From: Gammaproteobacteria bacterium RIFCSPHIGHO2_12_FULL_45_12
GTDB taxonomy: Bacteria; Pseudomonadota; Gammaproteobacteria; DSM-16500
Direction of reading: 5' to 3'
DNA length: 32,951 bases
Assembly (NCBI GenBank): GCA_001801665.1
Contig: MGYH01000019.1
Location: 13,845 to 46,795 of the forward strand
Positions 15,391 through 24,566 of the stretch are shown here, piece by piece. Within the stretch, counting starts at the first letter, position 1. Each line of letters begins with the position of its first letter. Under the pieces are notes generated by a model. That model was not told where the DNA came from. It saw only the letters and a list, made by a program, of their open reading frames with translations, and searched no databases. The translations under genes and the position numbers were made by a program.

Positions 15391-16505
15391 ACGTTAAAAC
15401 AGGCGGATTAGAAGGTATTGTCGTTGGCAATACAGCCATCTCGACAGTCGGCAAGGAAGGGGTGGGTTTAACCTATCGCGGTTATGATATTCATGATCTC
15501 GCCAGTCATGCTGCCTTTGAAGAGGTGGCTTATCTGCTTATTTACGGAAACCTCCCCACCGGCGCACAACTGCAAGCCTATCGCGACAAATTGGTACAAC
15601 TACGCCGCTTGCCGGATGCGGTAAAATTGTTACTGGAAACCATACCAGGCACCGCTCATCCCATGGAAGTCTTGCGTACCAGCGTCTCTATGATAGGCGC
15701 GCTTGAAGCAGGACACGCCTCCACAGAACAAGATATCGCTGATCGCCTGATTGCCTGCACACCCGGCATGCTACTCTATTGGTATCAATTTCACCGCCAT
15801 ACAACACGTCTTGACGAGAGTGAGGCCAGTGAAAATTCAGTCGCGGGTTATTTCCTGGAATTACTGCACGGCAAAAAACCGGATGATGAACATAAACGCG
15901 CTGTTGATGTCTCACTCATTCTTTATGCCGAGCATGAATTAAACGCTTCAACCTTTGCAGCGCGCGTCACCGCCTCTACACAGGCTGATTTTTATTCGGC
16001 GGTGGTTTCAGCCATTGGTACCCTGCGAGGTGACTTGCACGGCGGCGCCAATGAAGAAGCCATGCGGCTTATTAGCCAATTTAAAACACCTGAACAAGCA
16101 GAGAAAGGTGTCAGGGAGAGGCTGGCAGCCAAAACCAAAATCATGGGATTTGGCCATCGTGTTTACAAAATCTCTGACCCCCGTTCAGACATCATCAAAG
16201 CCTGGTCTGAAAAACTGTCGCGGCAGGCTGCGGACGGTTACTTGTTTGAGGTATCAAGACGCATTGAAAAAATTCTATGGGATGAAAAGAAATTATTCCC
16301 CAATCTGGATTTTTACAGTGCGACCGCTTATCACTTTTGCGGCATCCCAACGTCATTATTTACCCCCATTTTTGTCATATCGCGCTTAAGTGGCTGGAGC
16401 GCACACATTCTGGAACAACGTATTAACAACCGTTTAATTCGTCCAGAAGCGCATTATGATGGCCCCGCGCCTCGTCCATTCCCTCCGCTAGCAGACAGGC
16501 GATAA
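15387..16505 (+). CDS. prpC: 2-methylcitrate synthase
   Basis: Condenses propionyl-CoA with oxaloacetate to 2-methylcitrate. The 372-residue product is a citrate synthase family member of the short, PrpC-like kind: GLEGIVVGNTAISTVGKEGV, YRGYDIHDLA, the catalytic histidines in GDLHGGANEEAM and GFGHRVYKISDPRS, the catalytic aspartate in DFYSATAYHF, and the C-terminal arginine region ILEQRINNRLIRPEAHY. It sits between prpB and prpD, with a 4-base overlap upstream and two bases downstream. The context favours methylcitrate over citrate synthase, though such enzymes often do both. Confidence 0.95.
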   Translation: MNVKTGGLEGIVVGNTAISTVGKEGVGLTYRGYDIHDLASHAAFEEVAYLLIYGNLPTGAQLQAYRDKLVQLRRLPDAVKLLLETIPGTAHPMEVLRTSVSMIGALEAGHASTEQDIADRLIACTPGMLLYWYQFHRHTTRLDESEASENSVAGYFLELLHGKKPDDEHKRAVDVSLILYAEHELNASTFAARVTASTQADFYSAVVSAIGTLRGDLHGGANEEAMRLISQFKTPEQAEKGVRERLAAKTKIMGFGHRVYKISDPRSDIIKAWSEKLSRQAADGYLFEVSRRIEKILWDEKKLFPNLDFYSATAYHFCGIPTSLFTPIFVISRLSGWSAHILEQRINNRLIRPEAHYDGPAPRPFPPLADRR

Positions 16506-16507
16506 TC

Positions 16508-17956
16508 ATGGAAATGTTAACCGCTGATGAAAACACACGACCGGCACCTGATGCCGCATTAGTCGCCATAGCAGATTACGTTGCCAAACCACCTGTCTTA
16601 AGCAAACTGGCGATGACCACCGCGCGCCATTGTTTAATGGATGCATTGGGTTGCGCCATGCTTGCCTTGCAATATCCCGCCTGCACAACATTACTCGGCC
16701 CCATCATTCCAGGGACAATGGTACCGATTGGCGCACGTGTCCCTGGCACCCCTTATCTGCTGGATCCCATTTTAGCCGCCTTCAACATTGGCACGCTCAT
16801 TCGATGGCTCGACTTTAATGACACATGGCTTGCCGCAGAATGGGGACACCCTTCTGATAATCTAGGCGCCATTCTGGCCGTCACCGATTACGTGAGCCGG
16901 AAAAACTTGCAGCAAGGAAAACCGCCTGTCCTCGTCAAAGCAGTCCTTGAAGCCATGATCAAAGCACATGAAATCCAAGGGGTGCTGGCACTTGAAAATG
17001 GATTTAACCGTTTGGGCTACGACCACGTCATTCTTGTCAAGATTGCCTCAACAGCCGTTGCCACACAATTACTGGGTGGTACCAAATCGCAAATCGTGAA
17101 TGCACTTTCACAAGCCTGGCTCGATGGCACTTGCTTGCGCGCTTACCGTCATGCACCGAATACCGGCTCACGAAAATCCTGGGCCGCCGGGGATGCGACC
17201 AGCCGTGCCACCCGTTTAGCCTGGTTGTCACTGCAAGGCGAAATGGGTTACCCCAGCGCATTGACCGCCCCCAAATGGGGATTCAATGATACCGTTTTAG
17301 GCGGCAACACCTTACGTTTCCCACGCCCTTTTGGCAGCTATGTGATGGAAAACGTCTTGTTTAAAATCGCCTATCCTGCTGAATTTCACGCACAAACGGC
17401 AGTGGAGTGCGCCATTCAACTTCATCCCTTGCTAAAAGATAAATTCAATGACATTGAAAAAATAATATTAACAACTCAAGAATCCGCCATTCGGATCATC
17501 AGCAAATCAGGGCCGCTGCATAACCCTGCTGATCGTGATCATTGTTTACAATATATGGTGGCCGTCGGTTTGCTGTTTGGCGAGTTAAAAGCCGAGCATT
17601 ATGAAAGTGACACAGCAAACGATGCCCGCATTGATTCATTGCGTGCGAAAATGGTTGTAGAGGAAGATAAACAATATTCCCGTGATTACCTTGACCCTGA
17701 CAAACGCTCCATTGCCAACGCCATTGAAATTTATTTTAAAGATGGTTCACGCACTGACAAAGTGGAAGTAGCCTACCCCATCGGTCACAACCGCCGCCGT
17801 GAAGAAGGTGTCCCGTTACTGTATCAAAAATTCAAACAGAATCTGGGTCAGCAGTTTGCTGCTAGCAAAATTGAACATTTCATCGCACTCTTTCAGGATC
17901 AACATGCACTGGAAACCTTGGCAGTGAATGAATTAATGGACGGGTTTGCCTGTTAG
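16508..17956 (+). CDS. prpD: 2-methylcitrate dehydratase (PrpD type)
   Basis: Dehydrates 2-methylcitrate to 2-methyl-cis-aconitate without an Fe-S cluster. It has 482 residues (483 in E. coli), in the MmgE/PrpD fold. Typical segments are the N-terminal helical part with DALGCAMLAL, NIGTLIRWLDFNDTWLAAEW followed by GHPSDNLGAILAV, the region RAYRHAPNTGSRKSWAAGDA, and the C-terminal YPIGHNRRREEGVPLLYQKF. It completes the prpBCD operon and ends 13 bases before the stop of the convergent cvpA, with no terminator hairpin between. No prpE, prpF, acnD or prpR is adjacent, so propionyl-CoA formation and the hydration step must be encoded elsewhere or served by general enzymes. Confidence 0.96.
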   Translation: MEMLTADENTRPAPDAALVAIADYVAKPPVLSKLAMTTARHCLMDALGCAMLALQYPACTTLLGPIIPGTMVPIGARVPGTPYLLDPILAAFNIGTLIRWLDFNDTWLAAEWGHPSDNLGAILAVTDYVSRKNLQQGKPPVLVKAVLEAMIKAHEIQGVLALENGFNRLGYDHVILVKIASTAVATQLLGGTKSQIVNALSQAWLDGTCLRAYRHAPNTGSRKSWAAGDATSRATRLAWLSLQGEMGYPSALTAPKWGFNDTVLGGNTLRFPRPFGSYVMENVLFKIAYPAEFHAQTAVECAIQLHPLLKDKFNDIEKIILTTQESAIRIISKSGPLHNPADRDHCLQYMVAVGLLFGELKAEHYESDTANDARIDSLRAKMVVEEDKQYSRDYLDPDKRSIANAIEIYFKDGSRTDKVEVAYPIGHNRRREEGVPLLYQKFKQNLGQQFAASKIEHFIALFQDQHALETLAVNELMDGFAC

Positions 17957-17969
17957 GGCCTGTCGTCAA

Positions 17970-18575
17970 TTATTGCGTATACGATTGAATTTGCGACCCC
18001 ACATTTTGCAGCGTATCGCCAAACTGCGTTTTCAAATTGGCCAAGGTGGGTGAGACAATATTATTTAACCAGACAACGGCTGGTTGATACATCCCCACCA
18101 ATTGGGACTGGCCCCACCACGGTTGCCTCGCAAAGGGGGTTAATTGCAACAAGAAAATAATGACCAAATTAAAAATAACGCCGCGTGCCAAGCCAAACAC
18201 CCCGCCGAGCAAGCGATTTCCCAGTCCTAACAAACCGGTTTGAAAGGCCAGATTAACGACATAAGTAAAAATGGCGCCTGTCAATAAAGTGCCTGCGAAC
18301 AATAATGAAAAACTGACGCCAATCGCCGCATAAGAAATGGGCTGCGCGGCATTCACACCGATTGCGTTAGTCGCCTCGGACACCGCTCCCTGAACCGACG
18401 GGGAACTGGTAAAAGAGGCTGCCAGCGATGCTGAAAACATGGACGCGACGACAAATGCCGCGATCAAAAAGACCAGCGACAACACTTCCTTCACAAAGCC
18501 GCGCATTAACCCAAACAACCCCGAGAAAAGCAAGATTGCAATGAAGATGTAATCTAACCAATTCATGCCTGTCAT
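17970..18575 (-). CDS. cvpA: CvpA family membrane protein
   Basis: A 201-residue inner-membrane protein with four hydrophobic segments. It starts MTGMNWLDYIFIAILLFSGL, followed by the conserved GLMRGFVKEVLSLVFLIAAF and, in the third and fourth helices, LLGLGNRLLGGVFGLARGVI. In E. coli CvpA is required for colicin V production and affects envelope stress. Its biochemical role is unsettled. The ATG at 18575 has AAGGA six bases upstream and fits the family start. An in-frame ATG at 18611 overlaps the upstream stop (TAATG) but has no ribosome-binding site. It is last in a three-gene operon with the phosphodiesterase and the 518-residue protein, and lies apart from purF, its partner in E. coli. 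Confidence 0.9.
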   Translation of the reverse strand: MTGMNWLDYIFIAILLFSGLFGLMRGFVKEVLSLVFLIAAFVVASMFSASLAASFTSSPSVQGAVSEATNAIGVNAAQPISYAAIGVSFSLLFAGTLLTGAIFTYVVNLAFQTGLLGLGNRLLGGVFGLARGVIFNLVIIFLLQLTPFARQPWWGQSQLVGMYQPAVVWLNNIVSPTLANLKTQFGDTLQNVGSQIQSYTQ

Positions 18576-18610
18576 TATTTGTCCTTCAGTTCCATGAGCA
18601 AGAAAGTTCA

Positions 18611-19366
18611 TTATACCAAATGAGTAAGCCCCATGACTATCTTGTCTGGCACATCGCTAAACACGGCATCCACTCCCCAGCTATAAAGCTCATTGGCTCG
18701 CAGGGGATCATTCACGGTATAGCAAAGTAGCGTTTTGCCAGCCGCCTTGATTTCCTGAGCCCGCTTAAAGGTTAGCAACACATGATTGACGTGCAACGAC
18801 ACGGCAGACAGGGACTCGCAAAGTTTCTCCCAATCCGGGCGCCACTCATGAATTAACAATCCAATCAAGCTGTTAGGTGAATTTCGGCGTAATATCCGCA
18901 GCGTTTCAATGGAAAAGCTGGAAAAAAGCACTGTGGCCGTTGAGGTGGCAAGATAAGCCGCCATCTCGTCAACCACCCTGAGCACGAGCGATTCCTCATG
19001 GCCTGGAAAGGGCTTGATTTCAATATTCGCACACATTTTTGACGTTTTTAAAAAATCCAGCATCAGCGCCAACGATGGAATGCGCTCACCGGCATAAACA
19101 GGCTGAAACCAGGCACCCGCATCCAGTGTGCCCAAGTAGGCATAAGGGTAAGCGTCTACCCGGCCTGAGCCATTGGTGGTGCGATCCAGTTCCTCATCAT
19201 GAAAGATCACCGGCTCACCACAAGCCGCTTGCATCACATCAAATTCGACCCAGTGCATCCCCAACTGGGCTGCTTTAGTAAACGCAATCAAAGTATTCTC
19301 AGGGGCATAGGCGCTTGCTCCACGGTGTGCAATCACGGGGGGATGAAAGGTCAGTAACTCACGCAT
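18611..19366 (-). CDS. glycerophosphodiester phosphodiesterase (UgpQ-like, cytosolic)
   Basis: Hydrolyses glycerophosphodiesters to glycerol-3-phosphate and an alcohol. The 251-residue GDPD TIM-barrel shows the full catalytic set: VIAHRGASAYAPENTLIAF, WVEFDV (metal-binding Glu and Asp), IFHDEELDRTTNGSG with the second catalytic histidine, and NIEIKP. The C-terminal WGVDAVFSDVPDKI closes the barrel. There is no signal peptide, so it is cytosolic like UgpQ rather than periplasmic GlpQ. The ATG at 19366 has GAGAGG seven bases upstream. The frame is open to 19438, but that part overlaps the upstream gene. It follows the 518-residue gene by 13 bases. Confidence 0.93.
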   Translation of the reverse strand: MRELLTFHPPVIAHRGASAYAPENTLIAFTKAAQLGMHWVEFDVMQAACGEPVIFHDEELDRTTNGSGRVDAYPYAYLGTLDAGAWFQPVYAGERIPSLALMLDFLKTSKMCANIEIKPFPGHEESLVLRVVDEMAAYLATSTATVLFSSFSIETLRILRRNSPNSLIGLLIHEWRPDWEKLCESLSAVSLHVNHVLLTFKRAQEIKAAGKTLLCYTVNDPLRANELYSWGVDAVFSDVPDKIVMGLTHLV

Positions 19367-19379
19367 TGCGCTACCTCTC

Positions 19380-20936
19380 TCAAACGACTCTAACGACAGA
19401 TTGGGAAGAATGCGCCGCATTCTCCTGTAATTTGGCAAAAAGTCTTTTACTCACCTCTTCAGGTTTAAAAAAACTCATTGTCATGCCGGTACCTGCGCCC
19501 ACACTCGCGCCAATGAGTGTTCCGCCTGCTAACAGTAACGCCATTTTGGACGGGTCAATCACCACCAATATGGCCAGAGGAATGGTCACACCCTGAACGA
19601 TAACGGTTCCTGCAAGCACCTTCCACCAATGCATCTCACAAAAAACACGCGCATGCTCTCTGAGCGTCACGTTATTCTCCAGATCATTTTCCAAGTCAAC
19701 CTGAGCCCTCTGCAAGCTAGCCAAACCGGCTAACCAGATTGTCCTTGTTTGTTCAACCGCTTGAGTGAGTGTCGTTACCCTGCTTTTTAATGCATCGACC
19801 TCCGTGTTGAGAGCGCAAAACGAGTCGTGAATTAACTGCATCTTCTCTCTTAATGCCGCTTCAACTAACTGGGTTTGTTCGGACAAACGTGCAAGGGCGA
19901 GATCAAGCGCACTCTGTTGCAAAGCGACCACACCCATTCGCTCTCCCATCCCGGCCAATAACGAAAAAAGATAGACTCCGACTCCCGCCTCTTGAGATTG
20001 TTTTGTCACGGGTTTGCTTAAAATAGCAAGATGCCATCCTTGCGTTAACTGATCTTCCATGGGGGGGATCGCGGCCATCTGAACTTCAATTTGGCGTAAC
20101 TGATCTGCCAGCGCATCACTTTCCACTTTATATTGCACCAAGCTCGCCTCAATGTTTGTTAAGAGGGCGGTCACCGCATCGCGATATTGTCCCCAAAAAA
20201 TCGCCCTGTCTGACTTGCTTTTCGTTGACACCGCGTCATAAAGCTGCACACAGGAAGGCAGCGCCAATAGCCCTTCATTCAAGTGATCCGCTATTTTCAC
20301 ATCTCGCATCACGAACCGCGCAGACAATAATAGCTTATCCCAATCAGCCTTGAGCGAATTCTGAACCCGCCCATAGCCTTTCTCTCCCAGACAGTTATCT
20401 AGGCGATTACATAATATAGCCATTCGGGCCAACTGCGACATCGCGTCTGAATGCACTTGACGAATCCACAGAGGCAAACCCATCAAGACAGTTTGACACT
20501 GATCCATGACCTGAAAAAGGGATTGCGTTTTAATCGACAGTAACACGCATTTCTCGCGCTCAAGGGCGTGAAAGATGAATACCAACTGTTTCAATGTCGC
20601 CCAATCTTCTGGCGTGATCTGCCCTGCTGGCAGCATCTGCTTTTGTGGATCCATTTCATCCAAAGCGGAGGTGACATGCTGTTCCAATTGCTGCATAAAG
20701 TCATTAACCTGCTCATCCAAACGACTCAAGCCATCGCTGCTTGAAAGGGATTCATTTAAGCTCCGCCAAATGGTATTAAACACGACCAGTTTATAGGGAT
20801 TTAAGGCGGCAAATGGCGCAACCAGGTGATTTGATGCAAACTGTTCGGAAAATTCTTGGTATAAAGCCTTTTGCGCTTGAAGAATCAAGTCCGGCAATAT
20901 GCCAACTTGCTCATTTAAATTTATCCCCATTGGCAT
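19380..20936 (-). CDS. unknown 518-residue coiled-coil protein with C-terminal membrane hairpin
   Basis: I do not recognise a family. The protein is almost entirely helical and rich in Leu, Gln, Ala and Glu. Residues 335-425 have strong heptad character (DLALARLSEQTQLVEAALRE, then EVDALKSRVTTLTQAVEQTR), followed by two adjacent hydrophobic segments: about 438-461 (WKVLAGTVIVQGVTIPLAIL) and 464-489, glycine-rich (LLLAGGTLIGASVGAGTGMT). A short polar tail ends SSQSVVRVV. There is no signal peptide. GGGAGG lies five bases before the ATG at 20936, so the start is well supported. It leads an operon with the phosphodiesterase and cvpA. The architecture (soluble coiled coil, late membrane hairpin, small tail) resembles secreted membrane-targeting effectors or membrane-shaping proteins, but this is inference only. 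Confidence 0.85.
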   Translation of the reverse strand: MPMGINLNEQVGILPDLILQAQKALYQEFSEQFASNHLVAPFAALNPYKLVVFNTIWRSLNESLSSSDGLSRLDEQVNDFMQQLEQHVTSALDEMDPQKQMLPAGQITPEDWATLKQLVFIFHALEREKCVLLSIKTQSLFQVMDQCQTVLMGLPLWIRQVHSDAMSQLARMAILCNRLDNCLGEKGYGRVQNSLKADWDKLLLSARFVMRDVKIADHLNEGLLALPSCVQLYDAVSTKSKSDRAIFWGQYRDAVTALLTNIEASLVQYKVESDALADQLRQIEVQMAAIPPMEDQLTQGWHLAILSKPVTKQSQEAGVGVYLFSLLAGMGERMGVVALQQSALDLALARLSEQTQLVEAALREKMQLIHDSFCALNTEVDALKSRVTTLTQAVEQTRTIWLAGLASLQRAQVDLENDLENNVTLREHARVFCEMHWWKVLAGTVIVQGVTIPLAILVVIDPSKMALLLAGGTLIGASVGAGTGMTMSFFKPEEVSKRLFAKLQENAAHSSQSVVRVV

Positions 20937-21025
20937 GCTGACCTCCCATTCAATTTATGCTATGTTACTGCAACTTTTTATACCTGTCATTCCACGTAAC
21001 TTTAACTTGACTAGAATTAAACAGC

Positions 21026-24000
21026 ATGCCAATAGCCGACCCATTTCATCCCCCCATTCCAGACCAAGCCGGTAAATGCTGCCTATGGGGTCATCTGCAT
21101 GGCGCAAGTGTTGGTCTTGCCATCAGCCATGCGCTCTTATCCAGAACACAGCCCATGCTGATTATCGCACCGGATAGTTTATACGCATCACATTTAATTG
21201 ACACGCTGCATTTTTTTAGCAGTGAACAACTGGCGTTGCTGGAATTTCCTGATTGGGAAACCTTACCTTATGACCACTTCTCCCCTCATCAGGACATTAT
21301 CTCAGACCGGCTGACGGTGTTGCATCAACTGCCGCATATAAAACAAGGCGCCATCATCACCACCCTGTCGACACTGCTGCATCGTCTTCCACCCAAAGAT
21401 TATTTGCATGCTCACCGTTTTATTTTAAATAAAGGTGACACTTTAAAGATAGATAGCTTGCGCGCCCAACTTGTTAGTGCAGGATACTTTTCAGTGGGTC
21501 AGGTGCGTGAACACGGTGAGTTTGCCATTCGAGGCTCACTCATTGACATCTACCCCATGGGCAGCAAACAACCCTTTCGGATTGACCTGTTTGATGATGA
21601 AATTGATTCCATCAGGCTATTTGCACCCGACACACAACGCTCACTTGAGCGGGTTGATCGCATTCACCTCCTGCCCGCCAAGGAGTTTCCATTAACAGCC
21701 GCCGCAATTGAACATTTTCGGGATGCCTGGCGTAGTCATTTTAGCGGTAATCCTGTGCGTTGCCCAACTTATCAGGATATCAGTGAGGGCATTTGTTCAC
21801 CTGGCATTGAATATTACTTGCCATTGTTTTTTGATCACACCGCCACCTTATTTGACTACCTGCCAGACAACCTGTTAATCACCACCATTGGCGACACTGA
21901 AGCGAAACTGGCCGAATGCTGGCGCGACGTTGAAATACGTTATGAACATGGCCGTCATGACACCCTACGACCCCTATTGGCACCCGATCAATTATTCCTC
22001 ACCAAAACGGAAGTTAATGAAGCCTTAAAAAAACATCCCCGCATCAAAATCAACCCCATTAACAAACAGCATTTACATGACTTTGCGACAAAGCCTGCAC
22101 CCGCGCTGGATATGGATCGCAAAGCGTCCCAACCTTTGGCATCACTGCAAGCCTTCCTGACGCAAACCACTGGCAAGATCTTGTTTTCGGCAGAGAGCAT
22201 GGGAAGACGCGAAGCGGTTTTGCAAATGTTAAGTCATATCTCACTCTCACCCACTTATTTCCCAACGTGGCAAGCATTTTTGACAAGTGATGAAACCGTG
22301 GGCATGGTGGTCACGCCCATTGAAGAGGGGTTTTGTCTGGCATCGCCCGAACTTGCGCTCATCACAGAAACACAGCTTTACGGTAAACGCGTCATGCAGC
22401 GTCGGCTGTTAAAAAAATCAGCGCAAAACACAGATGCCTTGGTCCGCGATTTAACCGAATTGCAAATGGGCGATCCGGTTGTTCATATTGATCACGGCGT
22501 GGGGCGTTATCTTGGCCTTGAAACACTCACCGTGAGCGGGCAAGCAGGTGAATTTCTTGCGCTGGCATACCAGGGTGGGGACAAACTTTATGTTCCGGTT
22601 GCCGCTTTGTATCTGGTAAGCCGCTACACCGGCGCGAACCCGGAACAAACGCCCCTCAACAAATTAGGCACCGACCACTGGCAAAAAGCGAAACGCCGTG
22701 CTGCCTTAAAAATACGGGATGTCGCCGCCGAACTGCTTGAGCTATATGCAAAACGCGCTGCCTGTCCGGGTCACGCTTATCTGCTTCCAGAAGATCAATA
22801 TGCTGTCTTTGCCAATGCTTTTCCCTTTGAAGAAACACCGGATCAGCAACAGGCCATTCATCAGGTCATCGCTGACATGGCATCAGACAAACCCATGGAC
22901 AGAGTCATCTGCGGCGATGTTGGTTTTGGAAAAACGGAAGTGGCCATGCGTGCCGCGTTTTTAGCCGTGCAAAACAATCGACAAGTCGCCGTGCTTGTGC
23001 CAACCACGCTACTCGCCCAGCAGCATTATCAAAATTTTCAGGATCGGTTTGCAGACTGGCCCATACAGGTGGAGTTGTTATCTCGCTTTAAAACCGCCAA
23101 AGAACAACGCGCATCCCTGATACACATGGAAACTGGCACCGCTGATATTGTCATTGGTACACACAAATTGTTACAAGGCGGCATCCAGTTCAAAAATCTT
23201 GGCTTGATCATCATTGATGAAGAACACCGTTTCGGCGTCAGGCAAAAAGAAAAACTCAAGGCACTACGCGCAACCGCCGACATTTTAACCTTAACAGCGA
23301 CACCTATTCCACGCACCTTAAACATGGCGCTTGCTGGTGTTCGGGATCTCTCTATCATTGCCACGCCCCCCTTACGCCGCTTATCGGTTAAAACCTTTGT
23401 CCATGATTATCAAAATCAAATCATACAAGAAGCCATACAGCGCGAAGTCATGCGTGGCGGACAGGTTTACTTTTTGCATAATGATATTAGCACCATCGCG
23501 CAAAAAGCCGAAGAAATTGCCCAGTTAGTGCCAGAAGCACGGCCGACAATTGCCCACGGCCAAATGCACGAACGTGAACTTGAACGGATCATGGCTGGGT
23601 TTTATCACCGCCAGTCAAATGTTCTGGTATGCTCCACCATCATTGAAAGCGGCATTGACATCCCAACAGCCAATACCATCATCATAAATCGCGCAGATAA
23701 ATTTGGCATCGCACAACTGCACCAGCTACGCGGACGCGTGGGCCGCTCGCATCATCAGGCTTACGCTTATCTCTTGATTCCTTCGCGTCAAAGCGTCAGT
23801 CGGGACGCGATTAAACGGCTTGATGCCATTGCTGCCTTTGATGATCTTGGCATTGGCTTCACACTTTCCACCCATGATCTGGAAATTCGCGGGGCAGGTG
23901 AACTACTGGGTGAAGAGCAAAGCGGTGATATGCAGGAAATTGGGTTTACACTTTACATGGAGTTACTATCACGCGCAGTTGAAAGCCTGAAAACAGGTAA

Positions 24001-24469
24001 GGAACCTAGCGATGACACCGCCCTGCTCTATCATGGCGCCGAAATTAATTTGCACATTCCGGCATTCATTCCCGACAATTATCTAGCCGATGTTCCGTTA
24101 CGTCTGCAATTCTATAAACGGATTTCACATGCCAAACTGCCCTCTGAACTAGATGATATTCAGGTTGAGATGATCGACCGATTTGGTTTATTACCGCCGT
24201 CTTTAAAAAATGTTTTTGCCATGGCTGAATTAACATTACAAGCAAACACCTTAGGCATTACCAAACTTGACGCGCATGAAAACGGGGGCAAACTGGAATT
24301 CAATGACAAACCTGACATTAAGCCAGAAAAAATTATTCATTTAATCCAGACTGCCTCAAACCGCTATCAATTAGAGGGTCCAAAACGATTAAAATTTAAG
24401 TTTGAACCACACGCTCCTGACAAACGAATTGAATTAGTGCAAACACTACTTGAGGTTTTAGCCACTTGA
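21026..24469 (+). CDS. mfd: transcription-repair coupling factor Mfd
   Basis: The ATP-driven translocase that removes stalled RNA polymerase and recruits UvrA. It has 1147 residues (1148 in E. coli). The N-terminal UvrB-like module includes EFPDWETLPYDHFSPHQDII and REHGEFAIRGSLIDIYPMGS. The RNA-polymerase-interacting Tudor/KOW domain lies near residues 475-545 (GDPVVHIDHGVGRYLGLETL). The RecG-like motor has Walker A GDVGFGKTE (about 628-636), DEEH at 731-734, TATPIPRTL and GRVGRSHHQAYAYLL. A C-terminal UvrA-interaction domain follows. No clear ribosome-binding site precedes the ATG. It is divergent from the 518-residue gene and is followed directly by the mini-ORF and AddB-like gene. Confidence 0.98.
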   Translation: MPIADPFHPPIPDQAGKCCLWGHLHGASVGLAISHALLSRTQPMLIIAPDSLYASHLIDTLHFFSSEQLALLEFPDWETLPYDHFSPHQDIISDRLTVLHQLPHIKQGAIITTLSTLLHRLPPKDYLHAHRFILNKGDTLKIDSLRAQLVSAGYFSVGQVREHGEFAIRGSLIDIYPMGSKQPFRIDLFDDEIDSIRLFAPDTQRSLERVDRIHLLPAKEFPLTAAAIEHFRDAWRSHFSGNPVRCPTYQDISEGICSPGIEYYLPLFFDHTATLFDYLPDNLLITTIGDTEAKLAECWRDVEIRYEHGRHDTLRPLLAPDQLFLTKTEVNEALKKHPRIKINPINKQHLHDFATKPAPALDMDRKASQPLASLQAFLTQTTGKILFSAESMGRREAVLQMLSHISLSPTYFPTWQAFLTSDETVGMVVTPIEEGFCLASPELALITETQLYGKRVMQRRLLKKSAQNTDALVRDLTELQMGDPVVHIDHGVGRYLGLETLTVSGQAGEFLALAYQGGDKLYVPVAALYLVSRYTGANPEQTPLNKLGTDHWQKAKRRAALKIRDVAAELLELYAKRAACPGHAYLLPEDQYAVFANAFPFEETPDQQQAIHQVIADMASDKPMDRVICGDVGFGKTEVAMRAAFLAVQNNRQVAVLVPTTLLAQQHYQNFQDRFADWPIQVELLSRFKTAKEQRASLIHMETGTADIVIGTHKLLQGGIQFKNLGLIIIDEEHRFGVRQKEKLKALRATADILTLTATPIPRTLNMALAGVRDLSIIATPPLRRLSVKTFVHDYQNQIIQEAIQREVMRGGQVYFLHNDISTIAQKAEEIAQLVPEARPTIAHGQMHERELERIMAGFYHRQSNVLVCSTIIESGIDIPTANTIIINRADKFGIAQLHQLRGRVGRSHHQAYAYLLIPSRQSVSRDAIKRLDAIAAFDDLGIGFTLSTHDLEIRGAGELLGEEQSGDMQEIGFTLYMELLSRAVESLKTGKEPSDDTALLYHGAEINLHIPAFIPDNYLADVPLRLQFYKRISHAKLPSELDDIQVEMIDRFGLLPPSLKNVFAMAELTLQANTLGITKLDAHENGGKLEFNDKPDIKPEKIIHLIQTASNRYQLEGPKRLKFKFEPHAPDKRIELVQTLLEVLAT

Positions 24470-24482
24470 ATGAGGGACCGTG

Positions 24483-24566
24483 ATGACAACCACTGCTGTG
24501 ATTTTGAGTCTCATGGCACCCATCAAGGTGACAGGAAAACAATCCACGAAGGTGCTTGCGATATGA
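24483..24566 (+). CDS. 27-codon ORF coupled to mfd and the AddB-like gene (possible leader peptide)
   Basis: An ATG at 24483 has GAGGG six bases upstream, better than the site of either neighbour. It encodes 27 residues (MTTTAVILSLMAPIKVTGKQ and seven more). Its TGA (24564-24566) overlaps the ATG of the AddB-like gene (24563-24565) in ATGA form. This is the arrangement of a translationally coupled leader. It could instead be chance sequence in a 93-base gap, or a relic of a longer N-terminus. The peptide has no run of a single amino acid that would suggest attenuation. Confidence 0.4.
   Translation: MTTTAVILSLMAPIKVTGKQSTKVLAI

Noticed and set aside
24470..24562. 31-residue N-terminal extension of the AddB-like protein
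   Set aside because: The residues are rich in His, Asp and Cys with no match to the family; an ATG with upstream AAGG at 24563 gives a normal start. It is kept only as an alternative.
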